Source: JBFLYC01 sp040756735 | Lineage (GTDB): Bacteria > Bacillota > DSM-16504 > Desulfitibacterales > Desulfitibacteraceae | Length of the DNA stretch: 64,000 nucleotides | Assembly (NCBI GenBank): GCA_040756735.1 | Contig: JBFLYC010000002.1 | Location: 141,654 to 205,653 of the forward strand | Reading direction: 5' to 3' | Part shown: in pieces, positions 9,015 to 18,233 of the stretch | Numbering within the stretch: the first letter of the stretch is position 1 | Layout: the number at the start of each line of letters is the position of its first letter | Translations under genes and position numbers: made by a program | The notes under the pieces: generated by a model | Seen by the model: only the letters and a program-made list of their open reading frames with translations | Database searches by the model: none | Told to the model about the DNA's origin: nothing

Positions 9015-9745
9015 AGTTTACAGGGGACTACCATACCCATTCAACCTACAGTGACGGTAGGGCAAGTATTGCCGATATGGCTAGGGCCGCCCGCAGCAAA
9101 GGCATGAAGGAAATGGCTGTTACCGACCACGGCCCCAGCAATATTGGTGTTGGCATTGCAAGTCCCAAAAAGCTTTTGGAGATTGTCCAAAAGGTGCAGG
9201 ATTTCAATGAAGAATTAGATGATTTTAAGGTATTAAGCGGCGTGGAGGCAAATATAGTTGGTTCTCAAGGGGAAATTGACATTCCGGCTGATATTTACAA
9301 AGGACTGGATGTTTTGATAATTGGACTGCATCCCTATGTATGGCCCATTTCTTTAAAAGATGGATGGAATCTTGTCCTGAAAAACCAGGTAAATAAGTAT
9401 CTCAAGGCTGGCGCACAAAGTGTTGTTAACAGCAATACCAAAACTCTCAAGGAAGCATGTTTTAAGCACCGGCCATTCTGTATAAGCCACCCGGGTTTGG
9501 GTTTGCCTGTGGATGTGGCTGAAATAGCTGCCGCATGCGCCAAAACCGGCGCTGCTTATGAGATTAACTGCGGACATCTTTTCCAGACAGTACCTGAATT
9601 ACAAGAAGCAGCAAAACAAGGACCTGAGTTTATTATTAACAGTGATTCTCACTTTACTCATTCCGTTGGGGAACTGCAAAGGGGTTTTGAACTGGCCCAA
9701 AAGGCCGGTATTGAGATGGACCGGATTAGAAATGTAATTCACTAA
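9011..9745 (+). CDS. PHP-domain protein, second paralogue
   Basis: A 244-residue PHP-family metallohydrolase that begins DYHTHSTYSDGRASIADM and carries TDHGPSNIG, SGVEANI, LHPYVW, SHPGLGLPV and NSDSHFTHSVG. The metal-binding histidine and aspartate set is complete. It is related to its upstream neighbour and to the histidinol-phosphatase branch, but it is shorter and lies next to rapZ rather than any his gene, so a role in histidine synthesis is unlikely. PHP genes directly upstream of rapZ-yvcK-whiA recur in Clostridia. Confidence 0.85.
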   Translation: MKFTGDYHTHSTYSDGRASIADMARAARSKGMKEMAVTDHGPSNIGVGIASPKKLLEIVQKVQDFNEELDDFKVLSGVEANIVGSQGEIDIPADIYKGLDVLIIGLHPYVWPISLKDGWNLVLKNQVNKYLKAGAQSVVNSNTKTLKEACFKHRPFCISHPGLGLPVDVAEIAAACAKTGAAYEINCGHLFQTVPELQEAAKQGPEFIINSDSHFTHSVGELQRGFELAQKAGIEMDRIRNVIH

Positions 9746-9808
9746 ATTATGGTTCACTGGGACTACTCGGGAGAATAATAACCATTCACTTATCATGGGG
9801 TGAAGACG

Positions 9809-10702
9809 ATGCATAATGCCAGCGCTAGTACAAATGACTTACAATTAATTTTTGTAACAGGGCTTTCAGGAGCGGGTAAAACGCAGGCTATTCGCTGCCT
9901 GGAGGATTTAGGTTTCTTTTGTGTGGATAATTTGCCGCCGCTGTTAATTCCCAATCTTTTAGAGGAAGTCAAAAAGGGCGGCGACCACATTGAAAAGATT
10001 GCCCTGGTTATTGATATCAGGGGCGGCAAACTCTTTCACGGCCTGGATAATGCTTTTGCTTATCTCGACGAGAAAGGACTTAACTACAAGATTTTATTCC
10101 TGGATGCTTCGGACGATGCCCTTGTACGCAGATTTAAAGAAACCAGGAGGGGACACCCTTTAGCCCGCGCTGACGGTGTTATTGAAGGCATTATCAAGGA
10201 GCGCAAAATGTTATCCCACCTTAAAAGTCGGGCTGAGATAGTTATTGATACATCAGATTTGTCTACTAGCCAGCTCAAGGGGCAGATCAGCCATGTCTTC
10301 GGTGCGGCCCTGGATAAACTTCCTGTTTCAGTAATGTCCTTTGGGTTTAAATACGGTATACCCATGGACGCTGACCTGGTAGTTGATGTGAGATTTATTC
10401 CCAATCCTTATTACGACATGGGATTAAAACCTCTTTCAGGCCATGATCCGCAAGTTGAGAGTTATGTGCTGGGCAATCAAACAGCCCAGCAGTTTATCGC
10501 CCAATACTGTGAACTCCTGCGTTTTCTTATTCCCCAATATATTAAAGAGGGGAAGAATCACCTGGTGATTGCCGTGGGATGCACAGGCGGCAGGCATCGG
10601 TCTGTTGTCATTGCCAATAGACTTGCCTGGTGCTTGGACCATACCAGGTGCAAGGTCCTGGTTAAACATAGGGATGTTGATAGAGGGGCTGAAGGAAGAT
10701 GA
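9809..10702 (+). CDS. rapZ: RNase adapter / nucleotide-binding protein RapZ (YvcJ)
   Basis: A P-loop protein of the RapZ/YvcJ family. In Proteobacteria it hands the sRNA GlmZ to RNase E; in Firmicutes it is a GTPase/ATPase linked to competence. The 297 residues contain Walker A GLSGAGKTQA near 15, FFCVDNLPP near 36, the RRGHPL loop, and the C-terminal signature GCTGGRHRSV near 257. The ATG at 9809 is preferred over the in-frame GTG nine bases earlier because the GGGGTG site is correctly spaced for it. Its last codons overlap yvcK by 4 nt. Confidence 0.93.
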   Translation: MHNASASTNDLQLIFVTGLSGAGKTQAIRCLEDLGFFCVDNLPPLLIPNLLEEVKKGGDHIEKIALVIDIRGGKLFHGLDNAFAYLDEKGLNYKILFLDASDDALVRRFKETRRGHPLARADGVIEGIIKERKMLSHLKSRAEIVIDTSDLSTSQLKGQISHVFGAALDKLPVSVMSFGFKYGIPMDADLVVDVRFIPNPYYDMGLKPLSGHDPQVESYVLGNQTAQQFIAQYCELLRFLIPQYIKEGKNHLVIAVGCTGGRHRSVVIANRLAWCLDHTRCKVLVKHRDVDRGAEGR

Positions 10703-12054
10703 AACACTATAATTCGTATATTAAATGGTTGTATCCCGGCCTCAAAGTTAAGAGATGGCTTTTTCTGGCATTAATAGGAATTTTTATAGGGTCCTGGGGT
10801 TTAGCCCTTATTTTTGAAGCCAGGTGGTGGACTTTTTTATTTTTTGTGGCTTCTTTTCTGGAAGAACAGTACCTTTCTTATACATCAGTGATTATAGTGG
10901 GTGTATTCTTTGTAGCCAGCGGCTTGCTGCTCATGGCTTTTTCACTGAAGAAAGGCATTAACTCCATTGTTAACGTGATAGTTCCAAACAATGAAACAAA
11001 ACTGGTGGAGGTAATCTACCAAAAGCGTCAGTTAAAAAGAGGGCCCAGGATAGTTACCCTGGGCGGCGGGACCGGCCTGGCTGTTTTACTCAGAGGCCTG
11101 AAAAACTATACAAGCAATATCACAGCCATAGTAACTGTCACTGATGATGGAGGATGTTCCGGCCGGCTAAGGGGAGAATTGGGCATTCAACCTCCCGGTG
11201 ACCTGCGCAATAACATAATTGCCCTGGCTGATAAGGAAAGCCTTCTTGAAGAGATGTTGAATTACCGTTTTACCCAGGGGGAAGGTCTTGCAGGACGGAA
11301 CCTGGGCAACCTGTTGATAGCCGCCATGTCCGAAATTACAGGAGATATTAACAGGTCCATACAGGAATTAAGCAAGGTGCTGGCTGTTAGGGGTTTGGTA
11401 TTGCCGGTGACCCTGAATAATGTAACACTAAAAGCTGAGATGACAGATGGCGCCATTGTCCATGGAGAAACGGATATTGTCAAATCAAATAAAAAAATAA
11501 AGAGAATTTCCGTAGTTCCTGAAGGCTGTGAACCGGTAAAAGAAGCTATCCAGGCTATCAATGAAGCCGATGCGATAATCTTGGGCCCTGGAAGTCTATA
11601 TACCAGCGTTCTCCCTAATCTGCTCATTAAAGGTATTGCCCAAGCTATTAATAAGGCAAAAGCCCCAGTTTATTATGTATGCAATGTTATGACCCAGCCT
11701 GGTGAAACTGATTTTTATACAGTGTCCGAACATTTGAAAGCAATAAAAGACCATGTCCCCATGCTGTGTATTGACAAGATTTTTGTGAATACCGGAAGGA
11801 TACCCAAAAATCTTATTAAGACTTATCAAGAAAAAGGAGCCCATCCGGTGATATTGGATGACAAGGGCTTCAAGGAGTTGGGGAAAAAGCTGATCAGGGC
11901 TGATTTAATAAATACCACTAACCTGGTCAGGCACGATTCAGAGAAACTATCGAAAATAATTATGCGGGAAATTTTAAAGGATATTCCGGCTACAGAGAGA
12001 ATAAAGATTCTTGATTTGATTCTTGGTGAGCGCTACAAAGACTTGGTCGGCTAG
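10699..12054 (+). CDS. yvcK: YvcK-like gluconeogenesis factor with N-terminal membrane segments
   Basis: The product belongs to the CofD-like YvcK/GlmR family, which supports growth on gluconeogenic carbon and cell-wall precursor supply and binds UDP-sugars. The conserved core starts near residue 115: RIVTLGGGTGLAVLLRGLK, TVTDDGGCSGRLR, GDLRNNI and LGPGSLYTSVLPNL. Ahead of it lie about 110 residues with two or three hydrophobic helices (about 19-40, 49-58 and 66-85), absent from the short B. subtilis protein but seen in some clostridial homologues. The domain is therefore probably tethered to the membrane. ATGA overlap with rapZ. Confidence 0.92.
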   Translation: MKHYNSYIKWLYPGLKVKRWLFLALIGIFIGSWGLALIFEARWWTFLFFVASFLEEQYLSYTSVIIVGVFFVASGLLLMAFSLKKGINSIVNVIVPNNETKLVEVIYQKRQLKRGPRIVTLGGGTGLAVLLRGLKNYTSNITAIVTVTDDGGCSGRLRGELGIQPPGDLRNNIIALADKESLLEEMLNYRFTQGEGLAGRNLGNLLIAAMSEITGDINRSIQELSKVLAVRGLVLPVTLNNVTLKAEMTDGAIVHGETDIVKSNKKIKRISVVPEGCEPVKEAIQAINEADAIILGPGSLYTSVLPNLLIKGIAQAINKAKAPVYYVCNVMTQPGETDFYTVSEHLKAIKDHVPMLCIDKIFVNTGRIPKNLIKTYQEKGAHPVILDDKGFKELGKKLIRADLINTTNLVRHDSEKLSKIIMREILKDIPATERIKILDLILGERYKDLVG

Positions 12055-12068
12055 GGGTGTTCCAAGGT

Positions 12069-13016
12069 ATGTCTTTTACCCAAAAAGTTAAAAATGAATT
12101 GGCCAGGACTGAGAATGAGAATAAATGCTGTCAGCTGGCGGAGTTTATAGGTCTTATTAAAATGTCGGGCAATATACACATAGACAGTGATTATCACATG
12201 TCCTTAGCTTTTGAGACTGAAAACCCGGCTATAGCCAGAAAAGCTTTCAGGCTGACCCAAAACCTTTTTAATCTCAAAAAGGAAGTTACTGTGCGGCGCA
12301 GGCCGCGTTTAAATAAAAATAATTTATATATAGTGAGACTTCTACCGCAGAAGGAAACAAAGAAGGCTTTTGAGCAGTTAGGAGTTGTTTTCACTCCCAG
12401 GGGTTATGAAATCCAATGGAGCCCTCAGATTTTGCAGCGCAAGTGCTGTCATAGGGCCTATTTAAGAGGGGCTTTTTTGGGAAGCGGTTCTGTAAGCAGC
12501 CCGGAGCAAAAAACTTATCACTTAGAAATCATGGTCAAGGATGAGATGTTTTGTCAGATAATTTGCGAACTGATGAGAAATTTCAGTTTAAGCCCCAAGA
12601 CTGTAAAAAAAAGAGGCAACCATTTAATCTATCTTAAAGAGAGTGAACAGATAGTTGATTTTTTAAACATCATCGGAGCCCATTCTGCTCTCTTGACCTT
12701 TGAGGGAGTGAGGGTGCATAAGGAAGTACGCAACAGGGTGAACAGGATAGTAAACTGTGAAACGGCAAATCTCAATAAAACTGTGGATGCAGCGCTAAAA
12801 CAGGTGGAAATAATACAGTTCATTGATCGCAACATGGGGCTTAACAAGCTGCCGCCCGGGTTAGAAGCAATAGCTAAACAGCGCCTGGTCCATCCTGATT
12901 TGAGCTTAAAGGAACTAGGAGAGATGATTACGCCCCCCATCAGTAAATCAGGGGTAAACCACAGGATGAGAAGGCTGCAAAGGATAGCCGACAAGATTGC
13001 TGCAAAAAAGGTTTAA
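12069..13016 (+). CDS. whiA: DNA-binding protein WhiA
   Basis: A Firmicute/actinobacterial nucleoid-associated protein that influences cell division and chromosome segregation (in actinomycetes it controls sporulation septation). The 315 residues show the N-terminal WhiA region (SFTQKVKNELA), the degenerate LAGLIDADG-like core (RAYLRGAFLGSGSVSSPE near 130), and a C-terminal helix-turn-helix (HPDLSLKELGEMI...GVNHRMRRL). The ATG at 12069 has AGGGGTG 9 nt upstream; an in-frame GTG at 12057 lies inside that site and is not used here. It closes the rapZ-yvcK-whiA cluster. Confidence 0.94.
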   Translation: MSFTQKVKNELARTENENKCCQLAEFIGLIKMSGNIHIDSDYHMSLAFETENPAIARKAFRLTQNLFNLKKEVTVRRRPRLNKNNLYIVRLLPQKETKKAFEQLGVVFTPRGYEIQWSPQILQRKCCHRAYLRGAFLGSGSVSSPEQKTYHLEIMVKDEMFCQIICELMRNFSLSPKTVKKRGNHLIYLKESEQIVDFLNIIGAHSALLTFEGVRVHKEVRNRVNRIVNCETANLNKTVDAALKQVEIIQFIDRNMGLNKLPPGLEAIAKQRLVHPDLSLKELGEMITPPISKSGVNHRMRRLQRIADKIAAKKV

Positions 13017-13082
13017 ATTGCTGCAAGAAATCTAAGTCTATGGCTGCTGCCATAGTTATTTTTTTAGAAATGGGAGAGAGAC

Positions 13083-14408
13083 ATGCGTGATATTCGGTTT
13101 ATCATGAAACTAGCCCTACCTGCCATTGCTGAAATGATTTTGCATATGATGGTAGGACTGGTGGACATTGCCATGGTTGGCAGGCTTGGGGCAGATTCGC
13201 TTACTGCGGTTAGCCTGGGGAGCCAGTATCTTTGGACAATGATATTTTTATTTGCCTCTGTTGGCATAGGGGCAGGAGCTATTGTAGCAAGAGCTGTGGG
13301 CGCTGAAAACTATGAGGAGGCGGGTAGGATTGCCGGTCAGGTAATCGCTATTACTATTATTATTGGTGCAATTATTTTGGCACTGAGCTGGACCTTTGCA
13401 CCAAACATCTATGATTTGTTTGCTCCTAATCAATTGGTCAAGACGCTGGGTGTAAAGTATTTAAGGATACTATCCATCTCAACTGTGTTTTTCCTGGTAC
13501 TATTGGTTGGGGAAGCGGTTTGCCGCAGCGCCGGTTTTACTCAAATACCTTTAAAGGTAGCCCTGGTAGGTAATACAATCAATATAATTTTGGATTACGT
13601 TTTAATTTTTGGAAAACTAGGTTTTCCAGCCCTGGGTGTGCCTGGGGCTGCTATGGCGACTGCTATCAGTTATACCATCTCCTGTATAATAATTGTTTTT
13701 GTTCTTTTCAGCGGAAGGATACCTATTAAAATAAAGATTAATGACATTTTTCCGCTGCGCAGGGAAACATTTGCAAGAATCATGAAACTTAGCATCCCTG
13801 CAGGGGCTGAAGAACTAGTTCGTGCCAGCAGCAATTTGGTGAGTATTTACCTGATTGTTGGCCTGGGGTCGGTTTCCTATGCAGCTCATCAGGTGGCCCA
13901 TTCGGTGGAATCCATTTCCTTTATGCCTGGATTTGGCTTTGGTATAGCTGCAGGAGCTCTGGTCGGGCAGAGCCTTGGCGCATTGAAACCAGAGAGAGCT
14001 GAGAGGCTGGCCCTTAAGACACTTTACCTGGCGGCAGGAACCATGACTGCTGCTGCATTGGGATTTTTTCTGCTGAGCACGCCTTTGGTTAAGGTGTTTA
14101 CCAATGATCTGAGCATTATACCTATAGCTGCTTCAGTCATAAAAATTGCTGCCTTTGCCCAGACTTCCATTGCAGTGGAACTAGTACTGGCTGGAGCTCT
14201 ACGAGGCGCAGGTGACACGCGATTTCCCATGTGCCTCTCCCTTTTGGGCAACTGGGTAATACGCATACCATTATTTTTTGCAGTATTGCATGTTTTTCAT
14301 ATGGGGTTAACCGCAGTCTGGTGGGTTACTGTATTTCAGTGGTTTGTAATGGCTGTCTTAGCCTTTTGGCGTTTCAAACAAGGAAAATGGAAAAGAATAA
14401 TTGTCTAA
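13083..14408 (+). CDS. MATE-family efflux transporter
   Basis: A cation-coupled multidrug/metabolite exporter of the inner membrane with 441 residues and twelve predicted hydrophobic helices in two homologous halves. Family features include the N-terminal LALPAIAEMILHMMVGLVD, VDIAMVGRLGADSL, the mid-protein SIPAGAEELVR opening the second half, and AGALRGAGDTRFPM. The ATG follows GGGAGAG. Substrate unknown. No regulator lies next to it. A large nested palindrome follows the gene. Confidence 0.9.
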   Translation: MRDIRFIMKLALPAIAEMILHMMVGLVDIAMVGRLGADSLTAVSLGSQYLWTMIFLFASVGIGAGAIVARAVGAENYEEAGRIAGQVIAITIIIGAIILALSWTFAPNIYDLFAPNQLVKTLGVKYLRILSISTVFFLVLLVGEAVCRSAGFTQIPLKVALVGNTINIILDYVLIFGKLGFPALGVPGAAMATAISYTISCIIIVFVLFSGRIPIKIKINDIFPLRRETFARIMKLSIPAGAEELVRASSNLVSIYLIVGLGSVSYAAHQVAHSVESISFMPGFGFGIAAGALVGQSLGALKPERAERLALKTLYLAAGTMTAAALGFFLLSTPLVKVFTNDLSIIPIAASVIKIAAFAQTSIAVELVLAGALRGAGDTRFPMCLSLLGNWVIRIPLFFAVLHVFHMGLTAVWWVTVFQWFVMAVLAFWRFKQGKWKRIIV

Positions 14409-14471
14409 AGCTGCCTGGCAGGATTGTTGCTTACTATGTCGAAAGTATTTTCCATATATTTTAATACCTAA

Positions 14472-14633
14472 TACTACAGCGAAAGGTTACTTATTTCTTA
14501 ATACGCCATGGGAATACGCCATGGGGACGGTTCCATCGTCTTCCCTTCGGACCTTCGCTACGCTATGGTGACGCTCGAACCGTCCCCATGGCTCCGCTAA
14601 TTGCTAAATTTCGCGGTAAATTTCGCTGTAGTA
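14472..14633. repeat. Nested palindromic element, family D (GGGGACGGTTC core)
   Basis: An outer perfect 13-bp inverted repeat (TACTACAGCGAAA at 14472-14484, its complement at 14621-14633) encloses a perfect 16-bp inverted repeat (GCCATGGGGACGGTTC at 14518-14533 and 14577-14592). The inner arms share the GGGGACGGTTC core with families A and C. The whole 162 bp could fold as one cruciform or RNA hairpin. It sits between the MATE gene and the membrane-protein/kinase pair. There is no coding signal and no T-run. Confidence 0.85.
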
Positions 14634-14663
14634 CTAAAAAGAAGCTAGAAATGGAGAAAATGC

Positions 14664-15191
14664 ATGAATAAAATATCAGTATTAGTAATTTTTTTCCAGG
14701 GAATACCAGAGTCTATAGCGTTAATGTTTTTAATTTTTGTGCTGCTAAGGGTACCCATATCTTGGAGAAAGATTATGCTTCTAGGAATTGCAGAAGCGGT
14801 TGCTGTGTACCTAATCCGTTTATTGCCTGTAGCTTTTGGGGTTCATACTATATTATTAATAGTTTTTGCCACTATCCTTATCGTGTATGTAACAAGGGAA
14901 GATTTGCTTAAAGTAATTACTTCTGTTCTTCCAGCTTTCTTTTTCCTTGTGTTTTATGAGGTGGTTTCCTTTACCGTCCAGATGAAAATCATAGAACTTT
15001 TTATTCCTGGTTTTAGCGACAGTTTTTATACTGTACCAACTAACACATGGGTCTTGATAGGTTTAGGTTTGTTTCATGTGATGCTGATGTTTATTACCGG
15101 CAGTATAATCTTACACTACAGGAGAAAAAAACAGGATAAGACATTGGAGAAGGATCTATGCAGTGGAAATATTTCGAAGAACAAAGGTTAA
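14664..15191 (+). CDS. Membrane protein encoded with a sensor kinase
   Basis: Function not recognised. The 175 residues are mostly hydrophobic, with about five membrane helices (roughly 8-28, 36-55, 60-77, 86-107 and 128-150) and a basic cytoplasmic tail (HYRRKKQDKTLEKD). A QGIPES motif occurs after the first residues. The gene overlaps the downstream kinase by 34 nt, so the two proteins are probably made together and may form one sensory unit. Start ATG after an AATGGAGAAA purine run. Confidence 0.7.
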   Translation: MNKISVLVIFFQGIPESIALMFLIFVLLRVPISWRKIMLLGIAEAVAVYLIRLLPVAFGVHTILLIVFATILIVYVTREDLLKVITSVLPAFFFLVFYEVVSFTVQMKIIELFIPGFSDSFYTVPTNTWVLIGLGLFHVMLMFITGSIILHYRRKKQDKTLEKDLCSGNISKNKG

Positions 15192-17119
15192 AGAAATCCT
15201 ATAGAAACTTGTTTTTATTTCAGGTTACTTATCACCTGATAGTAATGGGCTGGCTGCTGCAGACTATGTCTGTAAAACCATTCCAAAATACTCTGGAAAC
15301 CTTTAGTGTTCAGTTCTTAATTGCTGTGCTTATTTTGATATCCTTTTTCTTGATAGGAAAGGTGCGGCCGGCACAGACAGGGAAAATGCCAATTGTGGAG
15401 TTATTGATCCTGACATCCTATTTTGCTCTTGTCTTTTTTCTATTTTACCTAACTAATTCTGCTATTGTAAAACTCCTATTATTTATCCCAACATTTATTT
15501 TGATCATGAAATACGGTCAACTTGCTGGTTTAGCCATGTCCTTCTATGCTATCAGTGCAGTCTTTTTAATAGAAGTGATTGTATATTACAGCATGAAACT
15601 GGATTATGACCTTGGTAATAGTCTTTTACTATACGGAGTAGTCCTGCTTATAACCTGGTTGACCAGCTCTTTTGCAGACAATGAGCTGGAAGCCCGCAGA
15701 AACTTATTTGATATAGTGCAAAAACACAGTTTTATTCTGGAAAATCATGATCATGGCGTTGTTTATCTGGATAATCAAGGTGTTGTACAAGTTTTCAACC
15801 ATATGGCTGAGATTATTCTAGGCATTCTTAATGCAGATATAGTTGGTAAAAAGGTTCACGAACTGACCTTGCTGAAACCCGACTTAAAGGTTTTCCAGGA
15901 CATCTTTTCTTCTGCAGGGGACAATCAGGAAAAAGAAATCTTTTTAACATATGATGAGAAAGACCTCTTGATAAGTCATTATGCTCTCATTGACCAGGAG
16001 AAGCAATATATGGGTAAGGTTTTTTTGATAAAAGATTTGACCCAGAGTATCCTGGTGCATTCTTTACAGCAGAAATATGCCTTTGTCACCAATTCACTGA
16101 ATATGCCTATTTTAGTTTACAGCAAAGACGGCTTTTTGATTTATCATAATCAGGCAGCCCTGGGGCATTTCAGTTTCAAAGAGTTGCATTTTTTGCCTAA
16201 GTTAGCTGTAGAACTTCCCTGTACATGTGAGTTTAGTAAGTTCGTGGTGGAAATGGTAAAAAATCCAGAAGAGGTTTACAATAAAGAGATTAAGGCTGCC
16301 TGCAACGAGAAAATCAGAGAACTGTTGGTTTCAGTGGGAATAGACAAGGATATCTTTGGCAAAGTTAGAAGTATTACCTTCTTAATTAATGATGTGACAG
16401 AGATGAGGGCAAGGGAAAGGCAATTGATTCATGCGGATAAGATGACTACTGTTGGAGAGTTGGCAGCAGGTTTGGCCCATGAGATACGAAATCCTTTGGC
16501 CAGTATCAGGGGTTTTGCGCAGCTTATTCAGGCAAGGGTGGAAGAAGATTCAACCAAAGCTAATCTAGGCATACTCATTCAAGAAGTTGACAGGGCTAAT
16601 TCCATGATTAAAGATTTTCTTGCCTTTGCCAGGCCGGCAGAACCTGTTTTTATTTGGAGGACGGTATCTCAAACTGCAAACGAAATCTATAAACTGATGG
16701 AAGGCCAGTGTTTATTAAAAAATATTATGTTCTACAGTGAGGTTATTTCTAACGAAGAAAGCGCTCCTGTCGTATACTGGGATCACAATCAAATTAAGCA
16801 GGTTATACTAAACCTTGTGAATAACGCAATCTATGCCATGGAGGATTCTCCTGTTAAAATTCTTTATCTTGACTATTTGGTGCTAAAAGATAAGGTAGCA
16901 ATCAAGGTGAAGGATACAGGCATTGGGATAGAAGAGTCAATGTTAGAGAATTTGTGGATTCCTTTTGTAACTACGAAGACCGATGGGACAGGCATTGGTT
17001 TAAGTATCTGCTATAGAATTGTTGAGAGCCATTGCGGAAGAATTAGCATAGAGAGTAAGGTTGATTGGGGAACCGTTGTAACTGTAGAATTGCCCGTAAA
17101 TCCTAAAGAAGCGGTTTGA
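15158..17119 (+). CDS. Membrane sensor histidine kinase with PAS domains
   Basis: A 653-residue two-component sensor. Residues 1-170 hold about six membrane helices, 185-290 a PAS domain (HDHGVVYLDNQGVVQVFNHM), 305-415 a second PAS-like segment, then HisKA with GLAHEIRNPLASIRG (phospho-acceptor His near 441), the N box NLVNNAIYAMED near 552 and the G box GTGIGLSICYRIVESH near 609. The layout resembles sporulation and nutrient-sensing kinases of Bacilli and Clostridia. No response regulator gene is adjacent, so it is orphan-type. Stimulus unknown. Confidence 0.9.
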   Translation: MQWKYFEEQRLKKSYRNLFLFQVTYHLIVMGWLLQTMSVKPFQNTLETFSVQFLIAVLILISFFLIGKVRPAQTGKMPIVELLILTSYFALVFFLFYLTNSAIVKLLLFIPTFILIMKYGQLAGLAMSFYAISAVFLIEVIVYYSMKLDYDLGNSLLLYGVVLLITWLTSSFADNELEARRNLFDIVQKHSFILENHDHGVVYLDNQGVVQVFNHMAEIILGILNADIVGKKVHELTLLKPDLKVFQDIFSSAGDNQEKEIFLTYDEKDLLISHYALIDQEKQYMGKVFLIKDLTQSILVHSLQQKYAFVTNSLNMPILVYSKDGFLIYHNQAALGHFSFKELHFLPKLAVELPCTCEFSKFVVEMVKNPEEVYNKEIKAACNEKIRELLVSVGIDKDIFGKVRSITFLINDVTEMRARERQLIHADKMTTVGELAAGLAHEIRNPLASIRGFAQLIQARVEEDSTKANLGILIQEVDRANSMIKDFLAFARPAEPVFIWRTVSQTANEIYKLMEGQCLLKNIMFYSEVISNEESAPVVYWDHNQIKQVILNLVNNAIYAMEDSPVKILYLDYLVLKDKVAIKVKDTGIGIEESMLENLWIPFVTTKTDGTGIGLSICYRIVESHCGRISIESKVDWGTVVTVELPVNPKEAV

Positions 17120-17129
17120 GGTGGTTTTA

Positions 17130-17663
17130 TTGCCCAAAAGAGATATGCAAATATTTCCTGTTTCAGAAAAAAATTCCTTAAGGCATTGGACGAAAATTAT
17201 TAATCCCTTAAGGGTTGTTTTTAATTTTATCCTTATTCAGATAACCAGATATTCTCCATCATTAGAACTAAAATGTATTTTGTACCGGATTTTAGGGATG
17301 AAGGTGGGCAAAAATGTATCCCCCGGCCTCATGTGTATGGTGGATATCTTTTTCCCCCAGTATATATCCATTGGTGAAAACACAATCCTTGGGTATAACA
17401 GTACGATTTTATGCCATGAATTTTTAATTGATGAATACAGATTAGGCAGGGTTGTTATTGGCAGCAGGGTTATGATTGGCGCAAATGCAACCATTCTTCC
17501 GGGAGTTACCATTGGGGATGGGGCAGTAATTGGCGCGGGTTCTTTAGTTGATAAAGATGTGGAACCTTACACCTTTGTAGCGGGTGTGCCAATAAAAAAG
17601 ATTAAAGACCTCCAGGTATCATCCTTGGAACAGGCAGAGGAAAATGATGATAAAGATGATTAA
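17130..17663 (+). CDS. Hexapeptide-repeat acyltransferase (LbH fold)
   Basis: A left-handed beta-helix acetyl/acyltransferase of about 177 residues. The imperfect hexapeptide coil runs through IGENTILGYNSTILC, VVIGSRVMIGANATILPG and VTIGDGAVIGAGSLV and ends in the typical PYTFVAGVPIKKIK loop. A basic N-terminal helix (CILYRILGMKVGKNV) is as in Maa/VatD-like enzymes. The TTG at 17130 lies 6 nt after GAGGTGG; a GTG at 17121 is the alternative. It follows the kinase directly and overlaps the next gene by 20 nt, suggesting one transcript. Substrate unknown. Confidence 0.82.
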   Translation: MPKRDMQIFPVSEKNSLRHWTKIINPLRVVFNFILIQITRYSPSLELKCILYRILGMKVGKNVSPGLMCMVDIFFPQYISIGENTILGYNSTILCHEFLIDEYRLGRVVIGSRVMIGANATILPGVTIGDGAVIGAGSLVDKDVEPYTFVAGVPIKKIKDLQVSSLEQAEENDDKDD

Positions 17664-18231
17664 GTATTTTTACAAGCTGCTGGATAGTATACTTTTTAAT
17701 AGATGGTTTTTAATTGCTCTTCTTGCCATTAACATTGCCGGTTCTATTTATGGATACTACTGGTATAAATCCCAACTCATGGCCACACCTGCCAGATGGT
17801 GGCTTTTTGTTACAGACAGCCCCCTTTCTACCACGCTCTTTGCCATGGCGATACTTCTTACACTATGGGGTAAGCACAATACATTTATGCATTTATTAGC
17901 CTATGTGCTGGTGATAAAGTATGGTTTATGGGCTGTAGGGCTGATAACTCATTCCTGGATTTTTGGAGGTTATACCTGGTGGGGAGATGTGATGCTTTGG
18001 TTCTCTCATCTGGGCATGGCTGCCCAGGGGTGGTTGTACTGGCAGCATCACAGGCATACCCTTGGTCAGTCCCTTGCAGTTACCCTGTGGTTAGCATGGG
18101 GTGATTATGTAGATTATGCATTAGGTTTCCACCCTTATCTATTTTTTAAAAATCAGTTTGGTTTTGCCATGTTTTTGGCGGTTTTTTTGTCCATTGTCCT
18201 CCTGTATAAAACCTGGAAGGAAGCAATTTGA
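17644..18231 (+). CDS. DUF1405 membrane protein (YpjA-like)
   Basis: A 195-residue integral membrane protein with about six helices that matches the DUF1405/YpjA family: RWFLIALLAINIAGSIYGYY at the start, TPARWWLFVTDSPLSTTLF, a WGDVMLWFSHLGMA region and an aromatic-rich end (GDYVDYALGFHPY). The molecular function of the family is unknown. The ATG sits behind GAGGAAA inside the end of the acyltransferase gene. Family B repeats begin immediately after the stop codon. Confidence 0.82.
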   Translation: MMIKMIKYFYKLLDSILFNRWFLIALLAINIAGSIYGYYWYKSQLMATPARWWLFVTDSPLSTTLFAMAILLTLWGKHNTFMHLLAYVLVIKYGLWAVGLITHSWIFGGYTWWGDVMLWFSHLGMAAQGWLYWQHHRHTLGQSLAVTLWLAWGDYVDYALGFHPYLFFKNQFGFAMFLAVFLSIVLLYKTWKEAI

Positions 18232-18233
18232 GG

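Noticed and set aside
15158..15300. AgrB/AgrC-type quorum-sensing pair
   Set aside because: The small membrane protein lacks AgrB catalytic His/Cys motifs and no autoinducer peptide gene is present; the kinase has PAS domains unlike AgrC.
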